Below, one piece after another: positions 8,094 to 16,063 of a DNA stretch of 34,385 bases. The notes beneath the pieces were generated by a model. It had not been told where the DNA came from. It saw only the letters and a program-made list of their open reading frames with translations, and searched no databases. How positions within the stretch are numbered: the stretch's first letter is position 1; every line of letters begins with the position of its first letter. A program made the translations under genes and the position numbers. The stretch is from Hyphomicrobiales bacterium (lineage in GTDB: Bacteria; Pseudomonadota; Alphaproteobacteria; Rhizobiales; Devosiaceae), in NCBI GenBank assembly GCA_004144345.1, contig SEEL01000038.1:1-34385 (forward strand), written 5' to 3'.

Positions 8094-8881
8094 GCACGCT
8101 TGTCGCCAACCGGATCGTCAAGACCTTCAACGTCAAGCGCGGCGGCAAGACGAGTGAGCTGCGCGCCGTCAACGATGTGAGCCTCACCGTCGCCCCGGGC
8201 GAAATCGTCGGTCTCGTCGGCGAAAGCGGCTGCGGCAAGACCACGTTGTCCCGCATCATGATCGGTATCGAAACCGCCACCGCGGGCGAGATCACCTATG
8301 ACGGCCGCCCGGTCAAATCGCGCGCCGACTGGCGCGACCTGCGGCGCTCGGTCCAGTACGTCTTCCAGGACCCCTTCACCGCGCTCTGCCCGACCATGCG
8401 GATCGGCGATGCGCTGGCCGAGCCGCTGGCCATTCACAACATCTGCCCGCCGGCCGAGCGCAAGGCGCGCGTCATCCGCATGCTGGAAATGGTCGGCCTC
8501 CATGCCGACGTCGCCCGCCGCCTGCCCAACCAGCTCTCCGGTGGCCAGCGCCAGCGCGTCAATCTCGCCCGGGCGCTGATGCTCGAGCCGAAAGTCCTGA
8601 TCTGCGACGAGATCGTCTCCGGTCTCGACGTATCGGTACAGGCCCAGGTACTGGCTCTACTTATCGAACTGCAAGAAAGGCTTGGATTAAGCCTCGTATT
8701 CATCTCGCATGATTTGCGCGTCGTTCGATATCTCTGTAGCCGGGTACTTGTGATGTACATGGGCGAGGTCGTCGAGCAGGGGGCGGTGGAAGCGGTATTC
8801 GACAATCCGCAGCACACCTATACGCAAGCCCTGCTCGCAGCCATTCCTGATCACTCCCGCCTCACGGCGGCGGCAAGTTGA
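8090..8881 (+). CDS. Dpp-type ABC transporter ATPase (DppF-like), first system, short C-terminus
   Basis: A 263-residue second ATPase of the same importer. Walker A is GESGCGKT, the signature is LSGGQRQR, Walker B reads LICDEIVSGLD, and the switch segment is ISHDLRVV. It stops soon after the nucleotide-binding domain and lacks the C-terminal cysteine-bearing extension of about 60 residues found in the other three such ATPases here. From about 8628 to 8757 codon choice shifts sharply to GTA, CTA, CTT, TTA, CGA and AGG, unlike the rest of the gene. No frameshift is evident, and all catalytic motifs are intact. Confidence 0.9.
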   Translation: MSTLVANRIVKTFNVKRGGKTSELRAVNDVSLTVAPGEIVGLVGESGCGKTTLSRIMIGIETATAGEITYDGRPVKSRADWRDLRRSVQYVFQDPFTALCPTMRIGDALAEPLAIHNICPPAERKARVIRMLEMVGLHADVARRLPNQLSGGQRQRVNLARALMLEPKVLICDEIVSGLDVSVQAQVLALLIELQERLGLSLVFISHDLRVVRYLCSRVLVMYMGEVVEQGAVEAVFDNPQHTYTQALLAAIPDHSRLTAAAS

Positions 8882-8914
8882 CGGAACGCATGGCGATCGG
8901 AGGCGCCACCTGTC

Positions 8915-9601
8915 ATGCCTGACGCAGGAAACCTGATCGCCGCCCGGCGCCGCCCGGCGCTGTCGCCCATCGAGCGCGCTCGCACCACGACCGACGAGGT
9001 CGAGGAGCGCCTGATCCTGGCCATCGCCACCGGCGACAAGGCCTTTGGCGACCGCATCACCGAGGCCGAGATCGCGGCGGCCCTCAAGGTCAGCCGCGTG
9101 CCCGCCCGCGAGGCCATGAAGAACCTCCTGCTGCGCGGCGTGCTGGTCGAAGGCGAACAGCGCGGCCTGCGCGTCTCCGACTACAGCGAGGCGCGCGTCG
9201 CCGAACTGTTCGAACTGCGCCTCGCCATCGAAAAGATCATCTTCCAGCACGCCCTGCGCGACGGGCGCGACCGCGCGCCCTTGCTTGAGGCGCTGGCGCC
9301 GATCCTCGATCGCATGCGCAGCCTTTCCGGCTCCGGCGACGCCGTGGCGCTCAGCACCGTCGACCTCGATTTCCACCGCACCGTTGCCCACCACTCCGGC
9401 AACGAGCTGGCCGCCCAGATCTGGGAAGGCCTCGCCCAGCATATGTTCATCGTCTTTTGCCGCGACTGGTCCACCGCCTCGGACCGCACCGGCGAGGTTC
9501 AACTGCACGAGACGCTTGTCGAGTTCATTCGCAATGGCTCGCTCAAGGATCTCGAAGCGGTGCTGAAGCGGCATTTCTCCGACCCGGCCCACCGCAGCTA
9601 G
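8915..9601 (+). CDS. GntR family regulator, FCD (FadR-type) subgroup, copy 1
   Basis: A 228-residue DNA-binding repressor or activator. An N-terminal winged helix-turn-helix (about 26-88) has the recognition segment ALKVSRVPAREAM. The C-terminal FCD ligand domain shows the metal-binding pattern D150xxxH154, H198, H220, with spacings of 44 and 22 typical of the family. Such domains usually sense small carboxylates or sugar acids. The ATG has GGAGG upstream. It follows the ATPase gene after 33 bases and is probably in the same operon. It is a candidate regulator for the GTATAC palindromes found before four units of this island; the second GntR at 11374 is the other. Confidence 0.9.
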   Translation: MPDAGNLIAARRRPALSPIERARTTTDEVEERLILAIATGDKAFGDRITEAEIAAALKVSRVPAREAMKNLLLRGVLVEGEQRGLRVSDYSEARVAELFELRLAIEKIIFQHALRDGRDRAPLLEALAPILDRMRSLSGSGDAVALSTVDLDFHRTVAHHSGNELAAQIWEGLAQHMFIVFCRDWSTASDRTGEVQLHETLVEFIRNGSLKDLEAVLKRHFSDPAHRS

Positions 9602-9612
9602 AAAGCATTCCC

Positions 9613-10410
9613 ATGACTGCCCCGTCCTCTTCCGGTCGCCTCGATGGTCGCGTCGCCGTCGTTACCGGCGCCGCCCGCGGCATCGGCGAAGCCATTGCCG
9701 CTCGCCTCGCCACCGAAGGCGCCTTCGTCTACCTCGCCGACATCGATGGTGACGTCGCGACAGAAGCCGCGGCTCGCCTCGTGCAGTCGGGCGTAAAGGC
9801 CGCTGGCATCCGCACCGACATCACCAGCGACGCCAGCATTGCCGATCTCCGCGAACGCATCGAGGCCGATCACGGCCATCTCGATATCCTCGTCAACAAC
9901 GCCGCCATCCTCGATGCCACGCCGCTCCGCGATCTGACGCGCGAGCGCTACGATCTGGTGCAGCAGGTCAACCAGAACGGCGCTCTGTGGGCCACCATGG
10001 GGCTGCTCGATCTGCTCAAGGCCGGTGGCCGGGGCAGGGTGGTCAACATCGCCTCCATCCAGGGTGTGCGCGCCGCGCCCGATACCCTGGCCTATGCCAC
10101 CGCCAAGGGCGGCGTCGTCAACATGACGCGCGCCCTCGCGGTCGACCTCGCTGCCGATGGCATTCTCGTCAATTGCATCTGCCCCGGTTTCGTCGATACG
10201 CGCATGGCGCTCCTGCCCGATGGCAGCGGCCATGAGCATGACACCGACTGGTTCAAGGACATCTACATCAAATACGGCCGCATCCCGCTCAAGCGTGCTG
10301 CCCAGCCCGAGGACATCGCCGCCGCGACGCTGTTCTTCTGCGGCGACGATTGCCGCTATGTCACCGGCCAGTATCTGCTGGTCGATGGCGGCGTCTCCTC
10401 CACCTTCTAG
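9613..10410 (+). CDS. short-chain dehydrogenase/reductase, copy 1
   Basis: A 265-residue classical SDR, predicted to oxidise or reduce a sugar or sugar-acid hydroxyl with NAD(P). It shows the cofactor motif TGAARGIG (18-25), NNAA (95-98), catalytic S148, and Y161xxxK165 in YATAK. The start at 9613 is chosen because homology begins there; the open frame upstream overlaps the GntR gene. An aspartate after the second strand (ADID, near 42-44) favours NAD over NADP. The gene lies between the GntR regulator and the aldose-epimerase-like gene, with short gaps that suggest one transcript. Confidence 0.88.
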   Translation: MTAPSSSGRLDGRVAVVTGAARGIGEAIAARLATEGAFVYLADIDGDVATEAAARLVQSGVKAAGIRTDITSDASIADLRERIEADHGHLDILVNNAAILDATPLRDLTRERYDLVQQVNQNGALWATMGLLDLLKAGGRGRVVNIASIQGVRAAPDTLAYATAKGGVVNMTRALAVDLAADGILVNCICPGFVDTRMALLPDGSGHEHDTDWFKDIYIKYGRIPLKRAAQPEDIAAATLFFCGDDCRYVTGQYLLVDGGVSSTF

Positions 10411-10419
10411 GAGCCGCCC

Positions 10420-11292
10420 ATGCGCCTCGCCGCCGGTCAGCTGACCCTGGATCTCGCTCCCGAACTTGGCGGCTCCATCGCTGCCTTCGAGCATGCCGGC
10501 GTCGCGCTGATGCGCCCCATGAGCCCGCCTGCGGGCAGCGCGCCCCATGCGCTGCATTCCGGCATGTTCCCCATGGTGCCCTTCGCCAACAGCCTGCGCG
10601 ACAATCGCTTCGCCATCGGCGGACAGGCCTACGAAGTCGCGCCCAACATGACCGGTGCGCGCCTCAACTATCACGGCAGCGGCTGGCAGCGTCCGTGGCA
10701 GGTCACCGAGTCACAGCCCGACCGCTGCACCCTGCAACTCGACGAGACCGAGGAAGCGCCGGGTTATCGCTTCGCCGCCACGCAGCGCTTCATTCTCTCG
10801 CCCGGCCGGCTCGAAGTCTCGATCGCCGTCACCAACCGTTCCGCCCAGCCCATGCCCTTCGGCATCGGCCTCCACCCCTGGTTCCCCCGCCACGGCGACG
10901 CCCTCGCCACCTTCGCGGCCAGCCAGGTCCTGCGCGAGGATGCCGACTTTCAGGCGCTAAGCCTCGCGCCCATCCCCGCCGATCAGGACTACGCCGCCGG
11001 CCGTGAACCGCCGCGCGCCTATCAGAATCGCTGCTATGCCGGCTGGACCGGCAGCGCGCGTATCGACTGGCCGTCGCGCCGGCTCGCCCTCGGCATCACC
11101 GCCGATCCGCTGTTCCAGCATCTGATGTTCCATGTGCCGTCGCATGATTTCGACACCTTCTGCCTCGAGCCGCAGTCGAACCGCACCAGCGCCTTCGATG
11201 GCGTCGAGTCCGGCACGCCCGCGCCGGGTGTCCACATCCTCGCCCCGGGCGAAACGCTGGGTGGCCGCGTAATTTTCACGGTTCATAGCTAG
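10420..11292 (+). CDS. aldose 1-epimerase family protein
   Basis: A 290-residue beta-sandwich protein of the galactose mutarotase group (COG2017). Conserved points are an FANSLRDNRF block (55-64), H85 in YHGSGW, H152 in GLHPWF as probable general acid, and E250 in FCLEP as general base. Members interconvert alpha and beta anomers of aldoses, and some act on phosphorylated or acidic sugars. Its presence supports a sugar moiety as pathway substrate. It is the last gene of the first transporter operon, and a GC-rich hairpin starts at its stop codon. Confidence 0.85.
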   Translation: MRLAAGQLTLDLAPELGGSIAAFEHAGVALMRPMSPPAGSAPHALHSGMFPMVPFANSLRDNRFAIGGQAYEVAPNMTGARLNYHGSGWQRPWQVTESQPDRCTLQLDETEEAPGYRFAATQRFILSPGRLEVSIAVTNRSAQPMPFGIGLHPWFPRHGDALATFAASQVLREDADFQALSLAPIPADQDYAAGREPPRAYQNRCYAGWTGSARIDWPSRRLALGITADPLFQHLMFHVPSHDFDTFCLEPQSNRTSAFDGVESGTPAPGVHILAPGETLGGRVIFTVHS

Positions 11293-11308
11293 CGCGGGAC
11301 CCCGCGCT
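11291..11308 (+). terminator. hairpin at the end of the first transporter operon
   Basis: AGCGCGGG (11291-11298) pairs with CCCGCGCT (11301-11308), overlapping the TAG stop of the aldose-epimerase-like gene. There is no T-run, so this is a putative terminator or 3' stabiliser rather than a classical one. Confidence 0.45.
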
Positions 11309-11373
11309 CACCTTGCCGCCGCCCATGCCACTTTCGTATAAGTCGGCCAGGCGGCATCGAGGTGGTGAAGACA

Positions 11374-12120
11374 ATGCGGGGCGCGTCACGACCGAACAAG
11401 GCTCCGGCGCGCCGGGCCGCCGCTGCCGGCTGGGAAGCGCCGCGCCCGACGACCATGGTCGATCATGCCGTCGCCGCCATCATCTCCGGCGCCAGCCGGG
11501 GCGTCATCCTGCCGGGCGATCGCATCATCGAGGCCGATCTCGTCAATGCCCTCGGCATGAGCCGCGTGCCGATCCGCGAAGCGCTGCGCACGCTCGAAAG
11601 CCAGGGCGTCGTCACCAGCTCGCCCTATAAGGGCATCCGCCTCATCGACATGACGCATGAGCGGCTCGAGCAGGTGCTCGACGTGCGCTCGACGCTCGAA
11701 AGCCTTGCCGTGCGCCGCGCCATCGACGCCGGCCGCAATCGTCCCAAGCACATCGCCTCGCTGGAGCGGGCCCGCCACGTACTGGAACTGATGGCCGACC
11801 GCGACGATGCCTATGGTTTCGCCCTCGCCGATGCCGCCTTCCACCGCCAGCTCGTTTCCCTCGCGGAAAACCCTGTGCTGTCCATGCTGTGGGAGTCGCT
11901 GGCCCGTCAGGTGACCATCATTGCCGGCCTCGCCACCCTCGGCAAACCGATGCGCGACATCGTCCTCGAGCATGATCTGCTGATCCGCGTCTACGCCGCC
12001 GGCGATGTCGAGGCGATCGTCCGCGAGCTGCACGAGCACATCGTCGTCATGGCGCATGGCGTCGACTTCGACGCCATTGTCGAGGAACGCCGGCGCCTGC
12101 GCGACGAGCAGCACGCCTGA
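11374..12120 (+). CDS. GntR family regulator, FCD (FadR-type) subgroup, copy 2
   Basis: A 248-residue regulator with a winged helix-turn-helix (recognition segment LGMSRVPIREAL, about 60-71) and an FCD domain with D153xxxH157, H200 and H222 as metal ligands. The start at ATG 11374 is chosen because GAGGTGG sits 8 bases upstream; GTG codons at 11362 and 11365 overlap that site. The first 25 residues are a basic, alanine-rich tail before the HTH. It appears to be a single-gene unit, with a hairpin before it and an intrinsic terminator after it. It sits next to two GTATAC sites and probably governs at least the downstream unit. Confidence 0.9.
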   Translation: MRGASRPNKAPARRAAAAGWEAPRPTTMVDHAVAAIISGASRGVILPGDRIIEADLVNALGMSRVPIREALRTLESQGVVTSSPYKGIRLIDMTHERLEQVLDVRSTLESLAVRRAIDAGRNRPKHIASLERARHVLELMADRDDAYGFALADAAFHRQLVSLAENPVLSMLWESLARQVTIIAGLATLGKPMRDIVLEHDLLIRVYAAGDVEAIVRELHEHIVVMAHGVDFDAIVEERRRLRDEQHA

Positions 12121-12130
12121 ACCCTGCAAG

Positions 12131-12152
12131 CCGGTGCAAAACCACCGGTTTT
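12131..12152 (+). terminator. intrinsic terminator after the second gntR gene
   Basis: CCGGTG (12131-12136) and CACCGG (12143-12148) form a perfect 6-bp stem with a CAAAAC loop, followed directly by TTTT. This separates the gntR gene from the M14-M81 unit. Confidence 0.65.
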
Positions 12153-12173
12153 CGGCCTTGTCCATCCTCTTAT

Positions 12174-12189
12174 ATACGGTATACGAAAT
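12174..12189 (+). promoter_or_regulatory. distal GTATAC operator upstream of the M14-M81 operon
   Basis: A GTATAC core at 12179-12184 has imperfect flanks (ACGGTATACGAA). Its centre is 51 bases, close to five helical turns, upstream of the better second site, so cooperative or looped binding is possible. Confidence 0.5.
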
Positions 12190-12212
12190 CGCTGGATAGG
12201 CCCGCGGATCGA

Positions 12213-12241
12213 TTGACTCACCGCATATCGTATACAATCAT
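12213..12241 (+). promoter_or_regulatory. promoter and proximal GTATAC operator upstream of the M14-M81 operon
   Basis: ATCGTATACAAT (12227-12238) matches the ATNGTATACNAT form seen before 652. A TTGACT -35 candidate (12213-12218) and an AATCAT -10 candidate (12236-12241) are 17 bases apart with the operator between them. The next gene starts at 12263. Confidence 0.62.
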
Positions 12242-12262
12242 ACGCACGAGGAGGACTTGGCC

Positions 12263-13306
12263 ATGGCTGCGCTGCAAGTCGAAAAATCGAGGATTTCCAA
12301 TCCGATAGACTTCGACAAGGACGGCCGTCAGACCGGCTATCTGCGCGCCCCGCTGTCCCGCAATACCTCCGCCTGGGGCACCATCGAGATTCCGATCATC
12401 TCGATCAAGAACGGCAGCGGCCCCACGGTGCTGCTGACCGGCGGCATCCATGGCGACGAGTACGAAGGCCCCATCGCGATCTCGCGGCTGGCGCGCACGC
12501 TCGATCCGGCCACGGTGCAGGGCAGGGTCATCATGATCCCCGCCTACAACATCCCGGCCGTGCTCAACGACACGCGCCTCAGCCCCATCGACGACCGCGA
12601 CATCAACCGCTGCTTCCCCGGCAACCCCAGGGGCACCTTCTCGGAAATGCTCGCGCATTTCATCGATGGCTACATCCTGCCCTATGCCGATGTGTCGGTG
12701 GACCTCCACACCGCCGGCCACAGCATGGAGTCGGCCCTCTCGACCAACATGCATTACGTGGCCGACGAAGCCATCCGGCAGAAGACCATGGAGACCGCGG
12801 CCGCCTTTGGAGCGCCGTTCAACACGGTGTTCTGGGGCGTCGATGAAGGCGCCACCTTCACCTCCTGCGTCGAACGCCGCGGCATCGTCTCCATCGGTAC
12901 CGAGCTCGGCGGCTGGGGTCGCGTCAATGTCGAAGGCGTGCGCATCGCGCGTCGCGGCATCGACAATGTGCTCAAGCAATGGGGCGTCATCGACGGCAAG
13001 CCGGACACCGTGCAGCGCGACGGCACGCCCGGCACCCGCCACATGATGGTGCGCGATCCTGCCGCTTACAGCTTCGCGCCGACCAATGGCCTGTTCGAAC
13101 CGACCGGCGTGAGCGGCGAGGCCGTCAAGGCGGGCCAGGCCGCCGGCTGGCTGCATTTCGTCGAGGACATCGATCGCGAGCCGATCCAGGTCAATTATTC
13201 GCGCGATGGCGTCATCTGGATGGCCGCTGGCCCCGGTCGCGTCGTGCGCGGTGACGTCGTTGCCGTCGTCATGCAGGACTATGACGCCAAATTGGCCGCA
13301 AGCTGA
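12263..13306 (+). CDS. M14-type zinc deacylase (succinylglutamate desuccinylase/aspartoacylase group, DoeB-like)
   Basis: A 347-residue cytoplasmic zinc hydrolase. Zinc ligands are visible as H63 and E66 in GGIHGDEYEG and H149 in DLHTAGH; RDINRCFPG lies between them. Overall pattern and length resemble the group containing aspartoacylase and DoeB, which cleave N-acyl groups from amino acids such as N-acetyl-diaminobutyrate. The ATG at 12263 follows GAGGAGGA with 8-base spacing; a TTG at 12257 is too close. It is the first gene of a long operon beside an MlrC-like hydrolase and an acid-sugar enolase, so an amide-linked conjugate is a reasonable substrate guess. Confidence 0.82.
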   Translation: MAALQVEKSRISNPIDFDKDGRQTGYLRAPLSRNTSAWGTIEIPIISIKNGSGPTVLLTGGIHGDEYEGPIAISRLARTLDPATVQGRVIMIPAYNIPAVLNDTRLSPIDDRDINRCFPGNPRGTFSEMLAHFIDGYILPYADVSVDLHTAGHSMESALSTNMHYVADEAIRQKTMETAAAFGAPFNTVFWGVDEGATFTSCVERRGIVSIGTELGGWGRVNVEGVRIARRGIDNVLKQWGVIDGKPDTVQRDGTPGTRHMMVRDPAAYSFAPTNGLFEPTGVSGEAVKAGQAAGWLHFVEDIDREPIQVNYSRDGVIWMAAGPGRVVRGDVVAVVMQDYDAKLAAS

Positions 13307-13314
13307 GAGAGAAC

Positions 13315-14802
13315 ATGCGTATTCTGATCGCCCAGTGCACCCAGGAAATTTCCTCGTTCAATCCCCTGGAGTCGGAATATGCCGACTTCTCCATCACGCA
13401 TGGCGAACAGCTGCTGGAGCAGCGCGGGCTGAACAGCCACCTCGGCGGTGCGCTGACCGTGTTCGAGCCTCGCAACGACGTCGAACTGCTCTGGACCATC
13501 TCGGCCCGCGCCCCGAGCACGGGGCCGCTCTCCTCCAAGGGCTGGGCGCAGCTGCGTGAAGAAATCCTCGGCTCCATCCTGCCCCATGTCGGCAAGGTCG
13601 ATGCCATCTACTTTGCCCTCCATGGCGCCATGGGCGCCGTCGACGAGCCCGATCCGGAAGGCTCGCTGCTCGAAGCCATCCGTCAGGCCTTCGGCGATCT
13701 GCCCATCATCATCTCGCTCGATCTGCATGGCATTCTCACCGACAAGATGCTGCGCCAGATCGATGGCGTGACCATCTACCAGACCTATCCGCACGTCGAT
13801 TTCGCCGACACCGGCGCCCGTGCCGCCAGGCTCCTGCTCGATATCGTCGACCGCAAGCTCAAGCCCGTCATCGCTCGAGTAACCGTGCCGCTGCTCGCCC
13901 GCGGCGACGAGTGCATCACCAAGACCGGCTGGTATGGCGATGTGCTGCGCGAAGGCCAGCTGATGGAGCGCAAGGGCCAGGTCCTTGCCGCCGGCGTCAT
14001 GATCGGCAACCCCTTCACCGACGCGCCGGAACTCTGCACCCAGGCCATCGTCGTTGCTGAATCCGACGCCGATTTTGCCCAGCAGGCGGCAACCCATCTC
14101 GCCAACCGCATGTGGGCAGGGCGCCAGCGTCTCGTCGGCAAGCTCATCGACGTCGAACCGGCGGTCGAACTCGCCAAGGGCATGCCGGGCACGGTGCTGT
14201 TCACCGATGCGGCCGACGCCACTTCCTCGGGTGCGAGCGGCGACTCGAACGTCCTGATCAAGGCCCTGCGCGACGGTGGCTACAAGGGCCGTGTCCTCGC
14301 CCAGATCATCGATGCCCCCGCCGCCGCTGCGGCGCACCAGGCCGGCGTTGGCAAGACCATCTCCGTCACCCTCGGCGGTACCGTCGATGCCGCCCGCTTC
14401 TCGCCCATGCCGGTCAACGCCATGGTCGAAAGCCTGTCGCGTGGCCGCGCCAAGATCGAGACCATGGGCATGTGGATGGATGGCGGCCTCACCGCTGTCC
14501 TCACCTATGACAATTTCACCATCGTCGTGCTGAGCAAGCCGGCCTTCCTGATGGACCGCGCCTTCTATTACGCCAACGGTCTCGACCCGGTCGATTTCGA
14601 CCTCGTCGTGGTGAAGTCGCCCCACACCGAGTTCCACATGTACGATCTGTGGGTCACCAAGAACTTCAACGTCGATGCACCGGGCTCCACCTCGGCCAAC
14701 GTCGCATCGCTCGGCCACACGCTTTGCGCTCGTCCCATCTATCCCATCGAGCCGGACACGAACTTCGTTCCAAAACCCGTCCTCTACCGGCGGGCAGGCT
14801 GA
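13315..14802 (+). CDS. M81 family metallopeptidase-like protein (MlrC-like)
   Basis: A 495-residue protein of the DUF1485/MlrC group, named for the Sphingomonas enzyme that completes microcystin breakdown. Conserved metal-site segments are visible: H103 in ALHGAM, D136 and H138 in LDLHG, and H160 in YPHVD. The C-terminal half shows the DNFTIVVLSK-type motif common to this family. Most relatives lie beside dipeptide-type importers in soil bacteria and have no known substrate. The gene begins 8 bases after the M14 deacylase, so the two hydrolases are made together and may act in sequence. An actual microcystin role is not supported. Confidence 0.85.
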   Translation: MRILIAQCTQEISSFNPLESEYADFSITHGEQLLEQRGLNSHLGGALTVFEPRNDVELLWTISARAPSTGPLSSKGWAQLREEILGSILPHVGKVDAIYFALHGAMGAVDEPDPEGSLLEAIRQAFGDLPIIISLDLHGILTDKMLRQIDGVTIYQTYPHVDFADTGARAARLLLDIVDRKLKPVIARVTVPLLARGDECITKTGWYGDVLREGQLMERKGQVLAAGVMIGNPFTDAPELCTQAIVVAESDADFAQQAATHLANRMWAGRQRLVGKLIDVEPAVELAKGMPGTVLFTDAADATSSGASGDSNVLIKALRDGGYKGRVLAQIIDAPAAAAAHQAGVGKTISVTLGGTVDAARFSPMPVNAMVESLSRGRAKIETMGMWMDGGLTAVLTYDNFTIVVLSKPAFLMDRAFYYANGLDPVDFDLVVVKSPHTEFHMYDLWVTKNFNVDAPGSTSANVASLGHTLCARPIYPIEPDTNFVPKPVLYRRAG

Positions 14803-14839
14803 GCCGCCTGAATTTCAAAAACACAAGGTACTACCGACA

Positions 14840-16012
14840 ATGAAGATCGACAGCGTAGACTTCTTTTACCTCGCCATGCCGGAGGTGACGACTGCCGCCG
14901 ACGGTAGCCAGGACGCGCTCGTGGTGCGCGTCTCGGCCGGCGGGCATGTCGGTTGGGGTGAATGCGAAGCCTCGCCTCTGCCTTCCATCGCCGCCTTCGT
15001 CACGCCGATGTCGCATGGCGCCTGCCGCCCGGTGTCGGCGTCGGTGCTGGGCGAAACGCTCGATGGCCCCGACGATATCCGCCGCATGTCGGCCACGCTT
15101 GCCTACAACAGCATGGATCTGCTGCAGGCGGCGCACACCTGGTCGGGCATCGAAATGGCCATGTGGGATCTGCTCGGCCATGCCCGCGGCGAGCCCACCT
15201 GGAAGCTGCTCGGCTACGAGCGCGCCTACCCCAAGACCCCCTACGCCTCGGTCCTCTTCGGCACCACGCCGCAGCAGACGCTGGAGCGGGCCAGGGACAT
15301 CCGTGGCCAGGGCTTCCGCGCTGCCAAGTTCGGCTGGGCGCCCTTTGGCGATACGCTCGATGGCGACATCGCCCATCTCGACGCCGCCCGCGAGGGTCTG
15401 GGCAGCGAGGCCTTCCTGCTCATCGACGCCGGCCAGATCTTCAACGAAGATGTCGAAGGCGCCGCGCTCCGCCTCGATGCGATGGAACGCAACCGCGTCA
15501 CCTTCTTCGAAGAACCCTTCCACGGCTCTGCCTATGGCGCCTATGGCGAACTCAGCAAGCGCGTGAAGACCGTCAAGACCGCCGGTGGCGAAGCCGCGCA
15601 CAACCGCCACATGGCCGAACACCTCATCGATTTCGGCGGTGTCGGCTACATCCAGATCGACTGCGGCCGCATCGGCGGCCTGTGGCCGGCCCGCGAAGTC
15701 GCCGACTATGCGGTCAAGAAGGGCGTGACCTACATCAACCACACCTTCACCTCGAACCTCGCGCTCAGCGCCTCGCTCCAGCCCTTCGCCGGCCTCGAGC
15801 ATCACGCCATTTGCGAGTATCCGACTTCACTGAAGCAGGTCGCGGTCGATATGACCCGCAACCACATCGTGCGTGACGCGAACGGCCAGATCAACGTGCC
15901 GGACGCCCCGGGCCTCGGCATCGAGATCAACCCCGAAGCGCTCACCAAATACGCCGTCGATGTCGAGATCAAAGTCGGCGGCAAGACCATCTTCTCGACG
16001 CCGACCTACTAA
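14840..16012 (+). CDS. mandelate racemase-type enolase superfamily protein, probable acid-sugar dehydratase (copy 2)
   Basis: A 390-residue MR/MLE protein. Visible residues are K163 in AAKFGW, metal ligands D196, E224 or E225 and E251, and the D274-H301 pair 27 residues apart, as in mandelate racemase. The position of the second KxK lysine is glycine, just as in copy 1 at 652, and both share a KxGWxPFG segment. They are paralogues but clearly diverged. The start at 14840 is where homology begins, with a weak AAGG upstream. It sits between the MlrC-like hydrolase and the iminopeptidase-like hydrolase. The reaction is probably dehydration of an aldonate or aldarate; the substrate is unknown. 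Confidence 0.85.
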   Translation: MKIDSVDFFYLAMPEVTTAADGSQDALVVRVSAGGHVGWGECEASPLPSIAAFVTPMSHGACRPVSASVLGETLDGPDDIRRMSATLAYNSMDLLQAAHTWSGIEMAMWDLLGHARGEPTWKLLGYERAYPKTPYASVLFGTTPQQTLERARDIRGQGFRAAKFGWAPFGDTLDGDIAHLDAAREGLGSEAFLLIDAGQIFNEDVEGAALRLDAMERNRVTFFEEPFHGSAYGAYGELSKRVKTVKTAGGEAAHNRHMAEHLIDFGGVGYIQIDCGRIGGLWPAREVADYAVKKGVTYINHTFTSNLALSASLQPFAGLEHHAICEYPTSLKQVAVDMTRNHIVRDANGQINVPDAPGLGIEINPEALTKYAVDVEIKVGGKTIFSTPTY

Positions 16013-16022
16013 GCCGCCCGCC

Positions 16023-16048
16023 GGCGGCGCGGGATCGTCCGCGCCGCC
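16023..16048 (+). other. intercistronic hairpin after the second enolase gene
   Basis: GGCGGCGCGG (16023-16032) pairs perfectly with CCGCGCCGCC (16039-16048) around GATCGT. No T-run follows, so it may be a partial terminator or mRNA-stabilising stem inside the operon. Confidence 0.6.
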
Positions 16049-16063
16049 ACCCAGGATGCTGTC

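Noticed and set aside
11330-11345. Possible extra GTATA half-site before the second gntR gene (TTTCGTATAAGT)
   Set aside because: Only half of the palindrome is present, so it was not counted with the five GTATAC sites.
13315-14802. Microcystin degradation locus based on the MlrC-like protein
   Set aside because: No MlrA, MlrB or MlrD homologue is present and the family is broad; the name reflects homology only.
652-16012. The two enolases as dipeptide epimerases, suggested by dipeptide-type importers
   Set aside because: Those enzymes use two barrel lysines. Here the second acid/base is an Asp-His pair and one KxK lysine is missing.
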